NCBI RefSeq assembly: GCF_902506165.1
Contig: NZ_LR733817.1
Location: 1,720,255 to 1,784,254 of the forward strand
Direction: 5' to 3'
DNA: 64,000 nucleotides
Origin: Bosea sp. 29B
Lineage (GTDB): Bacteria; Pseudomonadota; Alphaproteobacteria; Rhizobiales; Beijerinckiaceae
How positions within the stretch are numbered: position 1 is the stretch's first letter; every line of letters begins with the position of its first letter. The notes below the pieces were generated by a model. The model was not told where the DNA came from. It saw nothing but the letters and a program-made list of their open reading frames with translations, and ran no database searches. The position numbers and the translations under genes were made by a program. Shown here in pieces: positions 33,236 to 42,170 of the stretch.

Positions 33236-34252
33236 ATGCAAGTCGTTTGGTCGGCTACGCAACTGGCGCATCGCGAGACGCGCTTCGTCCGCTCCGGAGA
33301 GATTGTGCCCAGCCCGGAGACCGCCGAGCGGGCGACTTTCATCCGCGATGCGTTGGTGCGGCACAGTCATTCATTGATCGAGCCGCGCGAGATCGGCCTC
33401 GCTCCAATCCTCGCCGTACACGACGCCGACTTCGTCTCGTTCCTGCAGGGCGCGCGCTCCGGCTGGTCCGCCTTCGCCGGCCCCGAGGCCGCCGTCATGC
33501 CGAACGTCCACCCGCGCGGCCCGGATGCGCGCCGCCCGTCCGGCCCGGTCGGCCAGCTCGGCTGGTACACCGGCGACATGGCCTGCGAGATCACCGACGG
33601 CACCTGGCAGGCCGCCTGCGCTGCGGCACAGGGCGCTACGACCGCCGCCCAGCTCGTCGCCGAGGGCGCCCGTTCCGTCTACGCGCTCTGTCGCCCGCCC
33701 GGCCATCATGCCGGCAGCGATCGTGCCATGGGCTTCTGCTATCTCAACAACGCCGCCATCGCCGCCCAAGAGCTGCGTAGGAGCTTCGATCGCGTCGCCA
33801 TTCTCGATGTCGACGTCCATCACGGCAACGGCACGCAGGAGATCTTCTATGGCCGCGGCGACGTCTATTTCGCCTCGATCCATGGCGATCCCGACCAGTA
33901 TTACCCGTTCTACTGGGGCTATGCCGACCAGGCCGGCGAGGGCGAAGGCCTGGGAGCGACACTGAACGTGCCCTTCCCCGTCGGCTCGGGCGACGGGCCC
34001 TTCCTTGATGCGCTGGCGACCGCACTCGCCGGCATCCGCCGCTTCGCGCCACAGGCGCTGGTGCTTTCGCTTGGCGTCGACGCCTCCATCCACGACCCTC
34101 ACGGACGCCACGCCGTCAGCGACGCCGGCTTCCGGCAAATGGCCGCGCTGATCGCCGGCTTGGAGCTGCCGACCGCGATCGTGCAGGAAGGCGGCTACGC
34201 CTCGGCCGAGCTTGGCGAGACTGTCGCCGATATCCTCGACATTCTGGGATGA
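33236..34252 (+). CDS. histone-deacetylase-family amidohydrolase (acetylpolyamine amidohydrolase-like)
   Basis: A 338-residue zinc amidohydrolase removing acyl groups from amines. Catalytic residues appear complete: the His157-His158 pair in RPPGHHAG, zinc ligands Asp193 and His195 in LDVDVHHGNGT, Asp282 in LGVDASIHD, and Tyr321 in QEGGYA. The start is the ATG after AGAGAGAACGG. It diverges from a transporter/aminotransferase operon and is coupled by ATGA to the next gene. A natural role is deacylating an imported N-acyl amine, such as an acetylpolyamine, before transamination. That is inference from context. Confidence 0.9.
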   Translation: MQVVWSATQLAHRETRFVRSGEIVPSPETAERATFIRDALVRHSHSLIEPREIGLAPILAVHDADFVSFLQGARSGWSAFAGPEAAVMPNVHPRGPDARRPSGPVGQLGWYTGDMACEITDGTWQAACAAAQGATTAAQLVAEGARSVYALCRPPGHHAGSDRAMGFCYLNNAAIAAQELRRSFDRVAILDVDVHHGNGTQEIFYGRGDVYFASIHGDPDQYYPFYWGYADQAGEGEGLGATLNVPFPVGSGDGPFLDALATALAGIRRFAPQALVLSLGVDASIHDPHGRHAVSDAGFRQMAALIAGLELPTAIVQEGGYASAELGETVADILDILG

Positions 34253-35343
34253 TCATGCCTGCCACGCTTCTCATCGTCTCGCTCGGCGAGCTCGGCACCC
34301 ATGTGCTCGAAGCGGCCGGCCGCAGCGGCCTGTTCGACCGGATCGTGGTGGCGAGCCGCTCGGTCGAGAAGGCCCGCGCTCGGATCAACAATGCCCTGAT
34401 CGGCTGCGGGATCGACGGTTTCTTCCCGCGCTTCGAGGCGATCGGTCTCGACTTCAACGAACCCTCTTGTGCCGCGACCTTGCGCGCCCTCGCCCCCGAC
34501 ATCGTCTTCTGCGCGCCGACGCTGCTGCCCTGGTGGAAGGTCGGCGGCCTCGACAGCTCAGCGGGAACCCCCGCGGAAAAGGTGCCGTTCGGCGGCTATG
34601 TCAGCCTCCAGCTCGCGCCGATGGCGATCTTCCGGGCACGGATGGCCGATGCCGGCCTCGCCGCGCGCTGGATTGCCGCCTCCTTCCCTGATGTGATCAA
34701 TCCCAGCCTGGCGCGCACGGGCCCCGGCCCCGATTGCGGCATCGGCAATGTCCGCGAGCCGATCGCCAAGATCCAGGTCTCGGTCGGCCGCCAACTCCGT
34801 GTATCCCCGAAGCAAGTAGAGGTCCGGCTCGTCGCGCAGCACGCCTTCGAATACGGCGTGTTCCAACCCCAACCATCAGCCGAATTGCCGCCCTATCTCC
34901 TAGACGTGACCGTCGGCGGGCAGGATCATACCGAGATGGGCCACGCGGCGCTGCGCGAGCCGTTCCCCTTCCCCTACGACCTGCATTTCAACCGCATCAC
35001 CGCCTCGGCGGCGATCGACGGGATGCGCGCTTTGCTCAGCGCGTCGCCGGTGCGCACGCATCTGCCGGGCGTGCTCGGCCTGGTCGGCGGCTATCCAGTC
35101 GCCGTCGAGGCCGGCCGGATCCGGCTCGACCTGCCCGCCCATTGGAGCGAGGCGCAGGCGATCGCTACCAATGAGGCCTCGCTGCCCTGGGACGGCATCG
35201 CGCGCATCGAGCCGGACGGCACCATCGTCTTCACGCCCGAGACGGTGGAAGCCCTGCGCACCCTGACCGGCGCGACCATCGAATCCGCCCATCCCGCGAC
35301 GGCCGCGAACCAGGCTGCATTAATCCTGAAGCACCTGGCCTGA
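34249..35343 (+). CDS. Rossmann-fold protein of unknown function
   Basis: A 364-residue protein that I do not recognise. The N-terminus (LLIVSLGELGTHVLEAAGRSG) looks like a dinucleotide-binding fold with a G-x-L-G-x-x-V loop. Then come IVVASRSVEKARARINNAL and PDIVFCAPTLLPWW, as in saccharopine-dehydrogenase-like proteins. The C-terminal half has no motif I know. There is no signal peptide or membrane helix. It starts by ATGA overlap with the deacetylase; a second ATG lies six bases later. Position suggests an NAD(P)-dependent step in acyl-amine breakdown. Confidence 0.7.
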   Translation: MIMPATLLIVSLGELGTHVLEAAGRSGLFDRIVVASRSVEKARARINNALIGCGIDGFFPRFEAIGLDFNEPSCAATLRALAPDIVFCAPTLLPWWKVGGLDSSAGTPAEKVPFGGYVSLQLAPMAIFRARMADAGLAARWIAASFPDVINPSLARTGPGPDCGIGNVREPIAKIQVSVGRQLRVSPKQVEVRLVAQHAFEYGVFQPQPSAELPPYLLDVTVGGQDHTEMGHAALREPFPFPYDLHFNRITASAAIDGMRALLSASPVRTHLPGVLGLVGGYPVAVEAGRIRLDLPAHWSEAQAIATNEASLPWDGIARIEPDGTIVFTPETVEALRTLTGATIESAHPATAANQAALILKHLA

Positions 35344-35446
35344 GCAGGGCAACGCCAGGACGGTCATCGTCTTGCAAACCACGCCGAATTGAGGCTCGGT
35401 GCCGGCGTGCTCGTTTCGGGCCTCTGGAGACGGGCGCGGCCGGGCG

Positions 35447-36706
35447 ATGACGACGGCAGGACGACAGGCGGATGTGATCGTGCTCGGGGCCGGCATCGTC
35501 GGCGTCAGCATCGCCGTGCATCTGCAGGAGCGCGGCCGCACCGTCCTGCTGGTCGACCGTGGCGAGCCCGGGGCCGAGACCAGCCATGGCAATGCCGGGC
35601 TGATCGAACGCGCCTCGGTCATTCCCTATGCCTTCCCGCGTGGCCTCGCGACGCTCGCCGCCTTCGCCTCGAATCGCTCGATCGCGGTGCGCTACCGACC
35701 TGCGACGCTGCTGCGGATGGCGCCCTGGCTGGCACGCTATTGGTGGAATTCGGCGCCCGGCCGGCTCGACAGCCTAGGGCAGGCCATCCTGCCGCTGATC
35801 GAGCGCTGCCTCGACGAGCATCGCCACTGGACCAAGGCCGCCGGCACCGAGGCGCTGATGCGCGGCGAGGGCTGGATGGAGCTCTATCGCAGCCGCCGCG
35901 GCCTGCAAGAGGCAGTCAATGCGGCAGGGGAGCTTGCGGCCTACCGTCTCACCTATGATGTCCTCGACGAGGCCGCGCTGCGGGCGCGCGAGCCGGGCCT
36001 GCTACCGGGCATCGTCGCCGGCGCCGTGCATTGGCGCGATCCTGAGACCGTCAGCGATCCCGGGGCGGTGACACGCGCCTATGCCACCCTTTTCACCGCG
36101 CGTGGCGGCGAACTACGACGCGCCGACGCAACCGGCCTGCAGCAGGGCGGCACGGGCTGGCGCCTATCGGCCGGCGGCGAGGATTGGCGCGCTCCCGAAG
36201 CCGTCGTCGCGCTGGGCCCCTGGTCGAACGATCTCTACGAACGGCTCGGCTATCGCTTTCCGCTCGGCTTCAAGCGCGGCTATCACATGCATTACGCAGC
36301 CACGGACGGTGCTGCCCCGCGGCATCCGCTCTGCGATGTCGAGGCCGGCTTCGTACTGACCCCGATGACGCGCGGCATCCGCCTGACCACCGGCATCGAG
36401 CTCGCGGCACGCGACGCACCCTCCGATTCCTGGCAACTCGACCAGGCCGAGCGCGTCGCCCGCCGGATCATGCCGCTCGGCGAGCGCCTCGATGCCGAGC
36501 CCTGGCGCGGCGCGCGGCCCTGCCTGCCGGACATGCTGCCGATCATCGGGCCGGCGCCCCGGCATAGCGACCTCTGGCTCGCCTTCGGCCATGCCCATCA
36601 CGGCTTCACGCTCGGCCCCGCGACCGGGCGGCTTTTGGCCGAGATGATGACCGGGCAGATGCCGTTCTGCGATCCCGCCCCCTTCGCGGCCGCCCGCTTC
36701 GCTTAG
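35447..36706 (+). CDS. FAD-dependent amino-acid/amine oxidoreductase (DadA/DAO family)
   Basis: A 419-residue flavoenzyme. The FAD-binding motif VIVLGAGIVGVSIAVHLQERG is near the N-terminus, followed by VLLVDRGEPGAETSHGNAG, as in D-amino-acid dehydrogenases. The C-terminal LPDMLPIIGPAP and AFGHAHHGFTLGPATGRLLAEM complete the flavin site. The start is the ATG at 35447; upstream codons look untranslated. It probably oxidises an amine or amino acid from the same pathway. Its stop overlaps the convergent stop of the siderophore-interacting protein by three bases. Confidence 0.88.
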   Translation: MTTAGRQADVIVLGAGIVGVSIAVHLQERGRTVLLVDRGEPGAETSHGNAGLIERASVIPYAFPRGLATLAAFASNRSIAVRYRPATLLRMAPWLARYWWNSAPGRLDSLGQAILPLIERCLDEHRHWTKAAGTEALMRGEGWMELYRSRRGLQEAVNAAGELAAYRLTYDVLDEAALRAREPGLLPGIVAGAVHWRDPETVSDPGAVTRAYATLFTARGGELRRADATGLQQGGTGWRLSAGGEDWRAPEAVVALGPWSNDLYERLGYRFPLGFKRGYHMHYAATDGAAPRHPLCDVEAGFVLTPMTRGIRLTTGIELAARDAPSDSWQLDQAERVARRIMPLGERLDAEPWRGARPCLPDMLPIIGPAPRHSDLWLAFGHAHHGFTLGPATGRLLAEMMTGQMPFCDPAPFAAARFA

Positions 36707-37806
36707 GCCGCCTTGCGCTTCTCCGCCGCGTGCTGTTCCTCCGAGGCGCCGGCGCGCCAGTAGCTGACGACGAGATGCGCATCGATCTCCGGCCGCAGAT
36801 ATTGGCGTGCCGCGGCGCGGATCTGGCGGAAGGCGGCATGCTCGCAGGCGGCCCAGAGATAGAGGCTGCCCTCGCCCGCCGGCCATTCCAGCGTCGCCAG
36901 CGCGTCCGTCAGCAGGCTCGTCGAGCCCGGCGTCGCGCCGTCGCGCTGGAGCCAGCGCAGGTTGATTCCCTCCGGCACCGCGAGAGACTGACGCTCGGCC
37001 GCGTCGGCGATCTCGACCAGTGCGAGCCCCGAAGCGCCCGCTGGCAGATGCTCCAGCATGCGGGCGAGCGCCGGCAGGCCGGTCTCGTCGGCGAGGAAGA
37101 GGTAGCGCTGCGCCTGCTTCAGCCCGCGCCCGCCCGGCCCGGCCATGCCGACGCGGTCACCGACCTGCACGCGCGCGGCGAAGGCCGAGCCCGGACCGGC
37201 ATCGTCATGCAGCACGAAATCGATGGCGAGCGTGCCGGCGGCGGCGTCGATCTCGCGGATCGTGTATTTGCGGATCGCCGGCCGCTGCCCCTCGGGCGGC
37301 GCCTGCAACAGCCCGTCCACGCCGATCATCGGCCAGACCGGCTCGGCGAGGCCCGCCGGCGGGATGAACAGGCGCACATGCAGCGCCTCCAGCGAGTCGT
37401 AACGGGCAAGATCCTCGCCGCGGAAGCGGATGCGGCGCATATGCGGCGTCAATTGCTCGATAGCCGTCACGCTCAGCACGCGGAAATCCGGTGGCAGCAT
37501 CGGCTCCGTGCCGTCACCGCGCCAGAGGATTGTGGGCGCGGGGTCGGTCGGCGCGAACTCGACGACATGGCTCGCAATGGCGAACTTGTTGCCTTGCAGC
37601 GCCGCGAGATCGGCGGCCTCGATCACGACGGACAGGGCGCCCGGCTCGGCCGTCAGCTCCGCCCGGCTCGCGCCGAAGCTGATCACCGTCACGCCGCCGG
37701 CCTCGCTTACTTCAGCCGCATGCTCGAGCAGGTGCTCGCAGAGGGGCCGTAGCACCGCAGTGGGATCAGGCAAGGCGATACGCGTTTGCGCACGAAGCAT
37801 GGTCAT
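36703..37806 (-). CDS. siderophore-interacting protein with N-terminal DUF2218-like domain
   Basis: A 367-residue cytoplasmic flavin reductase of the ViuB/FhuF-independent SIP type, which reduces ferric siderophores to release iron. Residues 1-100 resemble the small DUF2218 domain. The rest has the SIP fold: FRVLSVTAIEQLTPHMRRIRF, IRKYTIREIDAAAGTLAIDFVLH, VGMAGPGGRG for FAD, and the C-terminal HLVVSYWRAGASEEQHA. It is last in the iron operon, 27 bases after the binding-protein gene. Confidence 0.88.
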   Translation of the reverse strand: MTMLRAQTRIALPDPTAVLRPLCEHLLEHAAEVSEAGGVTVISFGASRAELTAEPGALSVVIEAADLAALQGNKFAIASHVVEFAPTDPAPTILWRGDGTEPMLPPDFRVLSVTAIEQLTPHMRRIRFRGEDLARYDSLEALHVRLFIPPAGLAEPVWPMIGVDGLLQAPPEGQRPAIRKYTIREIDAAAGTLAIDFVLHDDAGPGSAFAARVQVGDRVGMAGPGGRGLKQAQRYLFLADETGLPALARMLEHLPAGASGLALVEIADAAERQSLAVPEGINLRWLQRDGATPGSTSLLTDALATLEWPAGEGSLYLWAACEHAAFRQIRAAARQYLRPEIDAHLVVSYWRAGASEEQHAAEKRKAA

Positions 37807-37833
37807 GGGAGGTATCCTGTCGCTGCCCTGACT

Positions 37834-38973
37834 TCAGGGCTTGGCCGGGCCGGCGCCGTCGATCCAGAGCGCGCCGTCGAGCGGGATCGCCGAGAAGCGG
37901 CGGGAGATCTCGTCCAGCGTCGCCAGTGGGTCGACATCGGCGAAGCGCTCGGGGTGGAACCAGGTCGCCAGACGCTCGATCGCGACGATATGGAGCGGGG
38001 TGTCGTTGAACAGGTGCCAGAGCCCATAGGCCCGGCGATTGCGCACCGCCGCCAGCGCGGCGATGCCGGGCTTGCCCAGCAGCGCGGCAAAGCTCGGCGC
38101 CGCGGTCTCGCGGGAGACGCCGAGTCCGAGGACGAGGCCATTCAGCTTTGCCAGATGCGTTCCGCCGGTCGCGACATAGATCGCAGGATCAGCGGCAAGG
38201 AGCTGCTCCAGGCTGATCTGCCCGGTCGCACCGGGCAGGATCGCAGCGGCGATGTTGCGCCCGCCTGCGGCAGTGATGAAATCGTCGAAGGTGCCCTTGC
38301 CCGGCGTCTGGCAGCAATCGAAGCCACCCGCATGGGCATGCATGAACACCGAGGGGCGCTCCGCCCCGCGCAGCCGATCCTCGATCAGGCGCCGGCGCTC
38401 CTCGTAGAAGCGGATATAGGCTTCCGCCTGCTCCTCCCGGCCGATCAGCTTGCCGAGGATGCGCAGGCTCGGCAGCGTGTCGCGCATCGGCTGCAGGTAG
38501 AAGTCGACGACGGCAACCTTGATGCCGGCGGCCTCGAAGCGCTCGACGAGATCGCCCGGCCCGCGCCGCGTGCCGGCAAGCGAGCTGCTGAGGATGACGA
38601 GGTCGGGCGAGAGCGACACCGCCTTCTCGAAGGAGAAGCCGTCCTGCATCCCGCCATCGCCGACGGTCGGCACGCTCTCGATCGCCGGGAATTTGGCGTG
38701 ATAGCGCGCATAGGCGTCGGGGTTCTGGCGGCGATGGTCGGCGCCCCAGCCGGCCAGCAGGCTGATCGGATCGGGATGGAGGAGACCGAGTGCATTGAGC
38801 TGGCGCCCCTGCGCCAGCACGATCCGCTTCGCCGGAGCCGGCAAGGTCACGTTGCGCCCGAGCAGGTCGGTCACAGTGATGGGCTCGGCACCGACCGGCA
38901 GCGCCAGCACGCAAAGCAAGGCGGCGGCAGCGAGCAGCAACCGCATCAGGGACTGTAGCGGCAAGGCGGTCAT
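37834..38973 (-). CDS. periplasmic iron-siderophore binding protein (FepB/FecB-like)
   Basis: A 379-residue class III periplasmic receptor. The signal peptide MRLLLAAAALLCVLALPVGA is cleaved near residue 30. The mature protein begins ITVTDLLGRNVTLPAPAKRIVLA, the usual opening of siderophore and cobalamin receptors. The centre has PDLVILSSSLAG and the rigid interdomain helix region. It overlaps the esterase gene by ATGA. No inner-membrane permease or ATPase for it is present in the window. Confidence 0.87.
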   Translation of the reverse strand: MTALPLQSLMRLLLAAAALLCVLALPVGAEPITVTDLLGRNVTLPAPAKRIVLAQGRQLNALGLLHPDPISLLAGWGADHRRQNPDAYARYHAKFPAIESVPTVGDGGMQDGFSFEKAVSLSPDLVILSSSLAGTRRGPGDLVERFEAAGIKVAVVDFYLQPMRDTLPSLRILGKLIGREEQAEAYIRFYEERRRLIEDRLRGAERPSVFMHAHAGGFDCCQTPGKGTFDDFITAAGGRNIAAAILPGATGQISLEQLLAADPAIYVATGGTHLAKLNGLVLGLGVSRETAAPSFAALLGKPGIAALAAVRNRRAYGLWHLFNDTPLHIVAIERLATWFHPERFADVDPLATLDEISRRFSAIPLDGALWIDGAGPAKP

Positions 38974-39827
38974 GGCAGATCTTTCTGAGCGATGCCTTCG
39001 CCGAGCGTGAAAGCGACCGCGCGCGACAGCATGGCCGGAAGGACCGAAATGTGGTTCTCGCCCGCGAAGACGACATGCTCGCAAGCAACCCGCCCGGACG
39101 CTGTCAGCGCCTGTGCCATCTCGGCGGCGTTGTCGAGCATCCGCGCCATGCGCAGGCGCGCCGCCCGCTGCGGATCACGCTGCTCGTCGCCGTTCTGCTC
39201 GTCGCCGCCGACGGTGATCAGCAGGCGCGGCAGCGGTGCCGCTGCAGGCGAGTTCAGGAAGCGTTCGCGCGTCTTGAGGATGGCGCGCTCCTCCCACCAG
39301 ATCGACGGGCTGCCGGCGACATGGCTGCGAAACAGGCCGGGCCGCGCGAACAGCGCGTAGAGGGCGAAGAGCCCACCGAAGGAATGGCCGGCCAGCGACA
39401 GCCGCGCCCGGTCGATCGGCACGAGTCGTTCGACCTGCGCCAGGATTGCGCCTTCGATCAGGTCGAGAAAGCGGTCGGCGCCGCCATCCGTCCGTAGGAG
39501 GTCACGCCGGCGCCGCTCGGCATCGAAGGGCGCCGCGCCAGGATAGCCTATGCCGAGGATCACAGCCGGACCGACGCCGGTCACCTCGGGGCGACCGCCC
39601 TGCAACCGCGCCGCGGACAGCGCCGTCGGGAACAGCGCATCGCCATCGACGACAATCAGGACCGGAAAGCCCGCAGCCGGCGCCGACCCGGACGGGACCG
39701 CCACCAGGAGCCGGTACTCGGCTCCTCCAGGCGCGATGAAGCCAAGGCTGTGCGTCTGCGGCAGCACGACCGGCCGGGAAGCCGGGAGGCCATGCCCCGC
39801 AAATGCAACCGGCTCCGGGCGCAGCAT
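38970..39827 (-). CDS. enterochelin-esterase-like alpha/beta-hydrolase
   Basis: A 285-residue hydrolase of the IroE/Fes-like esterase group (COG2819 type). The nucleophile elbow is GHSFGG in RLSLAGHSFGGLFALYALF. The conserved SPSIWWEERAIL, ITVGGDEQ and the histidine in AGENHISVLPAML complete the pattern. No signal peptide is visible with the chosen ATG (GAGGACAGGCGAG upstream), so it is probably cytoplasmic and cleaves an imported ferric siderophore. A GTG 15 bases upstream would overlap the receptor stop. Confidence 0.85.
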   Translation of the reverse strand: MLRPEPVAFAGHGLPASRPVVLPQTHSLGFIAPGGAEYRLLVAVPSGSAPAAGFPVLIVVDGDALFPTALSAARLQGGRPEVTGVGPAVILGIGYPGAAPFDAERRRRDLLRTDGGADRFLDLIEGAILAQVERLVPIDRARLSLAGHSFGGLFALYALFARPGLFRSHVAGSPSIWWEERAILKTRERFLNSPAAAPLPRLLITVGGDEQNGDEQRDPQRAARLRMARMLDNAAEMAQALTASGRVACEHVVFAGENHISVLPAMLSRAVAFTLGEGIAQKDLP

Positions 39828-39838
39828 CTCGCCTGTCC

Positions 39839-42016
39839 TCACCAGCGATAGGACAGGGTCGCCAGCACGGTGCGGCGTAGACCGAAGGAGCACTGCACAG
39901 CGCCATAGCAGCCGGAGACATATTCCTTGTCGAACAGGTTCTGGGCGTTGACCTGCACCTTCCAGCCCTTCATCGCGGCATTGGCGGCACCGAGGTCATA
40001 GCTGATCGCGGCATCGACAAGCGCGTAGTCGTCGGTGAAGAAGGTGTTGCCGGGGTCGCCGGCGCCCTTGCCGACATAGCGCACGCCGGCCCCAAGGCCG
40101 AGCCCTGAGAACAGGCCGGTCTTGAAGGTGTAATGCGCCCAGAGCGAAGCCATGTGGCGCGGCACAACCGTCGGCCGCTTGCCGAGATCGATGCCGGTGC
40201 TCTTGGTCACCTCGGCATCGGTATAGGTATACGCCGCAACGAGATCGAGATTGTCGAAGACGGTCGCCCTGGCCTCGACCTCGACGCCGCGCGCCCTGAC
40301 TTCGCCGGTCTGGACCTGGAAGCCGGGATTGTTGGTGTCGGTTGTCGGGACGTTGGTCTGAGTCAGCTGATAGACAGCCGCCTGCAGGAAGGCGCTGGAA
40401 CCGGGCGGCTGGTACTTGAAGCCGGCCTCGTATTGCTCGCCCTCGGTCGGCTTGAACGCCGCTCCGGCAAAGGTCGCCCCTGTCTGCGGGTCGAACGATG
40501 TCGAGTAGCTCGCATAAGGCGCAAAGCCATTGTCGAAATTGTACATGACCGCGACGCGGCCGGTATTGGCGTTGTCGTCCTGCTTGGTCAGGGCGGCATT
40601 GGTGAGGTTGCGGGCGCGCGACATGGCGCGATCGAAACGGCCGCCGAGCACGACCGACAACCGGTCGATCTTGATCTCGTCCTGCAGGTAGATGCCGTAT
40701 TGCTGCGACTCGTACTTCGTTCCGGGGACGGCCGGCACCGCGAATGGGGTGCGACCATAAACCGGCCTGAACAAGTCGAGCGTCTGTACCGTGCCGCCGG
40801 CGCCGGTGAAGGCCGTGGCGTCCGACCAGTAGCCGTCGACACCGAAGAGTACCTTGTGGGTCAGCGGGCCGGTGCGGAAATCGGCCTGGAGCTGGTTGTC
40901 GATACCGAAGGTCTTGGCCTTCTCGTTCGAAGCGGTGACGCGGCGCATGACAGTGCGCTGGTCGGCTCCCAGCGAGGCTGCCGCCACCGTCCGGAAGCGC
41001 GAGTCGAGATCGCTGTAGCGGACGTTCTGGCGGACGCTGAAGACGTCGTTGAAGCGGTGCTCGAAGGCATAGCCGGCGGTCAGGTGGTTGCGGCTATAGC
41101 CCTCATAGTTCGGCTCCCCCGGGAAGACATTGCTGCGGATGCGGCCGTTGCGGTTCGGCAGCACGGTGCCGACCGAGGGCATGAAACCATAGAAGCCGGT
41201 TTCCGGGTCGCGCTGGAACGAGGTCAGCAGCGTCAGGCTGGTCGCCGCATTCGGCCGGAAGGTCAGCGAGGGAGCGATATAGAGGCGCTCTTCCTTGGTG
41301 AAGTCGACCTGCGTGTCGGCGGCGCGACCGAGCCCGACGATGCGGTAGAGCACGGTCTTGTCGGCTGTCACCGGTCCGCCGATGTCGAAGGCGAGCTGCT
41401 TGCGCTCGAAGCTGCCGAACTGGACCTGGACCTCGCCATGCGCTTCGTCCCGCGGCCGCTTGCTGATCATGTTGATCAGGCCGCCGGGCTTGACCTGGCC
41501 GAAGACGACCGAGGCCGGGCCGCGGATCACCTCGACGCGCTCGAGACCCCAGGGATCGACGCTCGGCACGAGGAAATTGTAGCCGCGCAGCAGGCGCAGG
41601 CCGTCGAGATTGTTGACGAAGCCGGCGCCGGTGCCGGCGCCGCCGAAGCCGCGGATGAAGACGCTGTCATAGCGCCCCATCGACAAGCGGGTCTCGCCGA
41701 GCACGCTCGCCGAATAGCGCAGCGCCTGGCTGACGCTCTGCGCGCCCTGGTCGTCCATCTGGTCGCGGGTGACGACGGTGACCGATTGCGGCGTCTCGAT
41801 CAGTGGCGTGTCGGTCTTGGTCGCAGACGCGCTCCTGCGGGCGACATAGCCATTGACCGGCCCACCGGCGCGCTCGCCCTGAACCTCGATCGTGTCCAGG
41901 TTGACCGCTTCACTGCTCTGCGCGAGCACGGCGCTCGGCCAGGCTGCGATGAGCGCGCCGAAGGCGACGCCGGTCGCCAAGGCAGCGCGGTTGCCCGTGA
42001 TGAAAACCCTGGTCAT
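39839..42016 (-). CDS. TonB-dependent siderophore receptor
   Basis: A 725-residue outer-membrane receptor. A signal peptide (ALATGVAFGALIAAWPSAVLAQ) is followed by a plug domain (DTPLIETPQSVTVVTRDQMDDQGAQSVSQAL; VERVEVIRGPASVVFGQVKPGGLINMISKRP). The 22-strand barrel ends with LATLSYRW and its terminal aromatic. It belongs to the ferrichrome/hydroxamate type (TIGR01783-like). It is transcribed after an AraC regulator on the same strand, with direct repeats in the gap, and heads the iron operon. Confidence 0.95.
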   Translation of the reverse strand: MTRVFITGNRAALATGVAFGALIAAWPSAVLAQSSEAVNLDTIEVQGERAGGPVNGYVARRSASATKTDTPLIETPQSVTVVTRDQMDDQGAQSVSQALRYSASVLGETRLSMGRYDSVFIRGFGGAGTGAGFVNNLDGLRLLRGYNFLVPSVDPWGLERVEVIRGPASVVFGQVKPGGLINMISKRPRDEAHGEVQVQFGSFERKQLAFDIGGPVTADKTVLYRIVGLGRAADTQVDFTKEERLYIAPSLTFRPNAATSLTLLTSFQRDPETGFYGFMPSVGTVLPNRNGRIRSNVFPGEPNYEGYSRNHLTAGYAFEHRFNDVFSVRQNVRYSDLDSRFRTVAAASLGADQRTVMRRVTASNEKAKTFGIDNQLQADFRTGPLTHKVLFGVDGYWSDATAFTGAGGTVQTLDLFRPVYGRTPFAVPAVPGTKYESQQYGIYLQDEIKIDRLSVVLGGRFDRAMSRARNLTNAALTKQDDNANTGRVAVMYNFDNGFAPYASYSTSFDPQTGATFAGAAFKPTEGEQYEAGFKYQPPGSSAFLQAAVYQLTQTNVPTTDTNNPGFQVQTGEVRARGVEVEARATVFDNLDLVAAYTYTDAEVTKSTGIDLGKRPTVVPRHMASLWAHYTFKTGLFSGLGLGAGVRYVGKGAGDPGNTFFTDDYALVDAAISYDLGAANAAMKGWKVQVNAQNLFDKEYVSGCYGAVQCSFGLRRTVLATLSYRW

Positions 42017-42100
42017 GCCGATACTCTTGCCCCTTCGCCATCCTGGCGACCCATTGGCAGGGTTCTTTCAGGAAGCATGCTTGGCCGGCAACGCTGTCGG

Positions 42101-42147
42101 CTTTCGATCGCGGCAGTATTTCTTTCGCTGCAGTTTCGAGGCTTTCC
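42101..42147 (-). promoter_or_regulatory. phased direct repeats upstream of the TonB receptor
   Basis: Read on the minus strand, the element GGAAAG/CGAAAG occurs at 42142-42147, 42122-42127 and 42101-42106, with start spacing of 20 and 21 bp, so all copies face the same side of the helix. Direct repeats at about two turns are typical AraC-family binding sites, and an AraC gene lies immediately upstream. A further CGAAAC lies at 42133. No clear -35/-10 pair was found. Confidence 0.45.
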
Positions 42148-42170
42148 AGCTCTGAAACGCGAGGCGTCCC

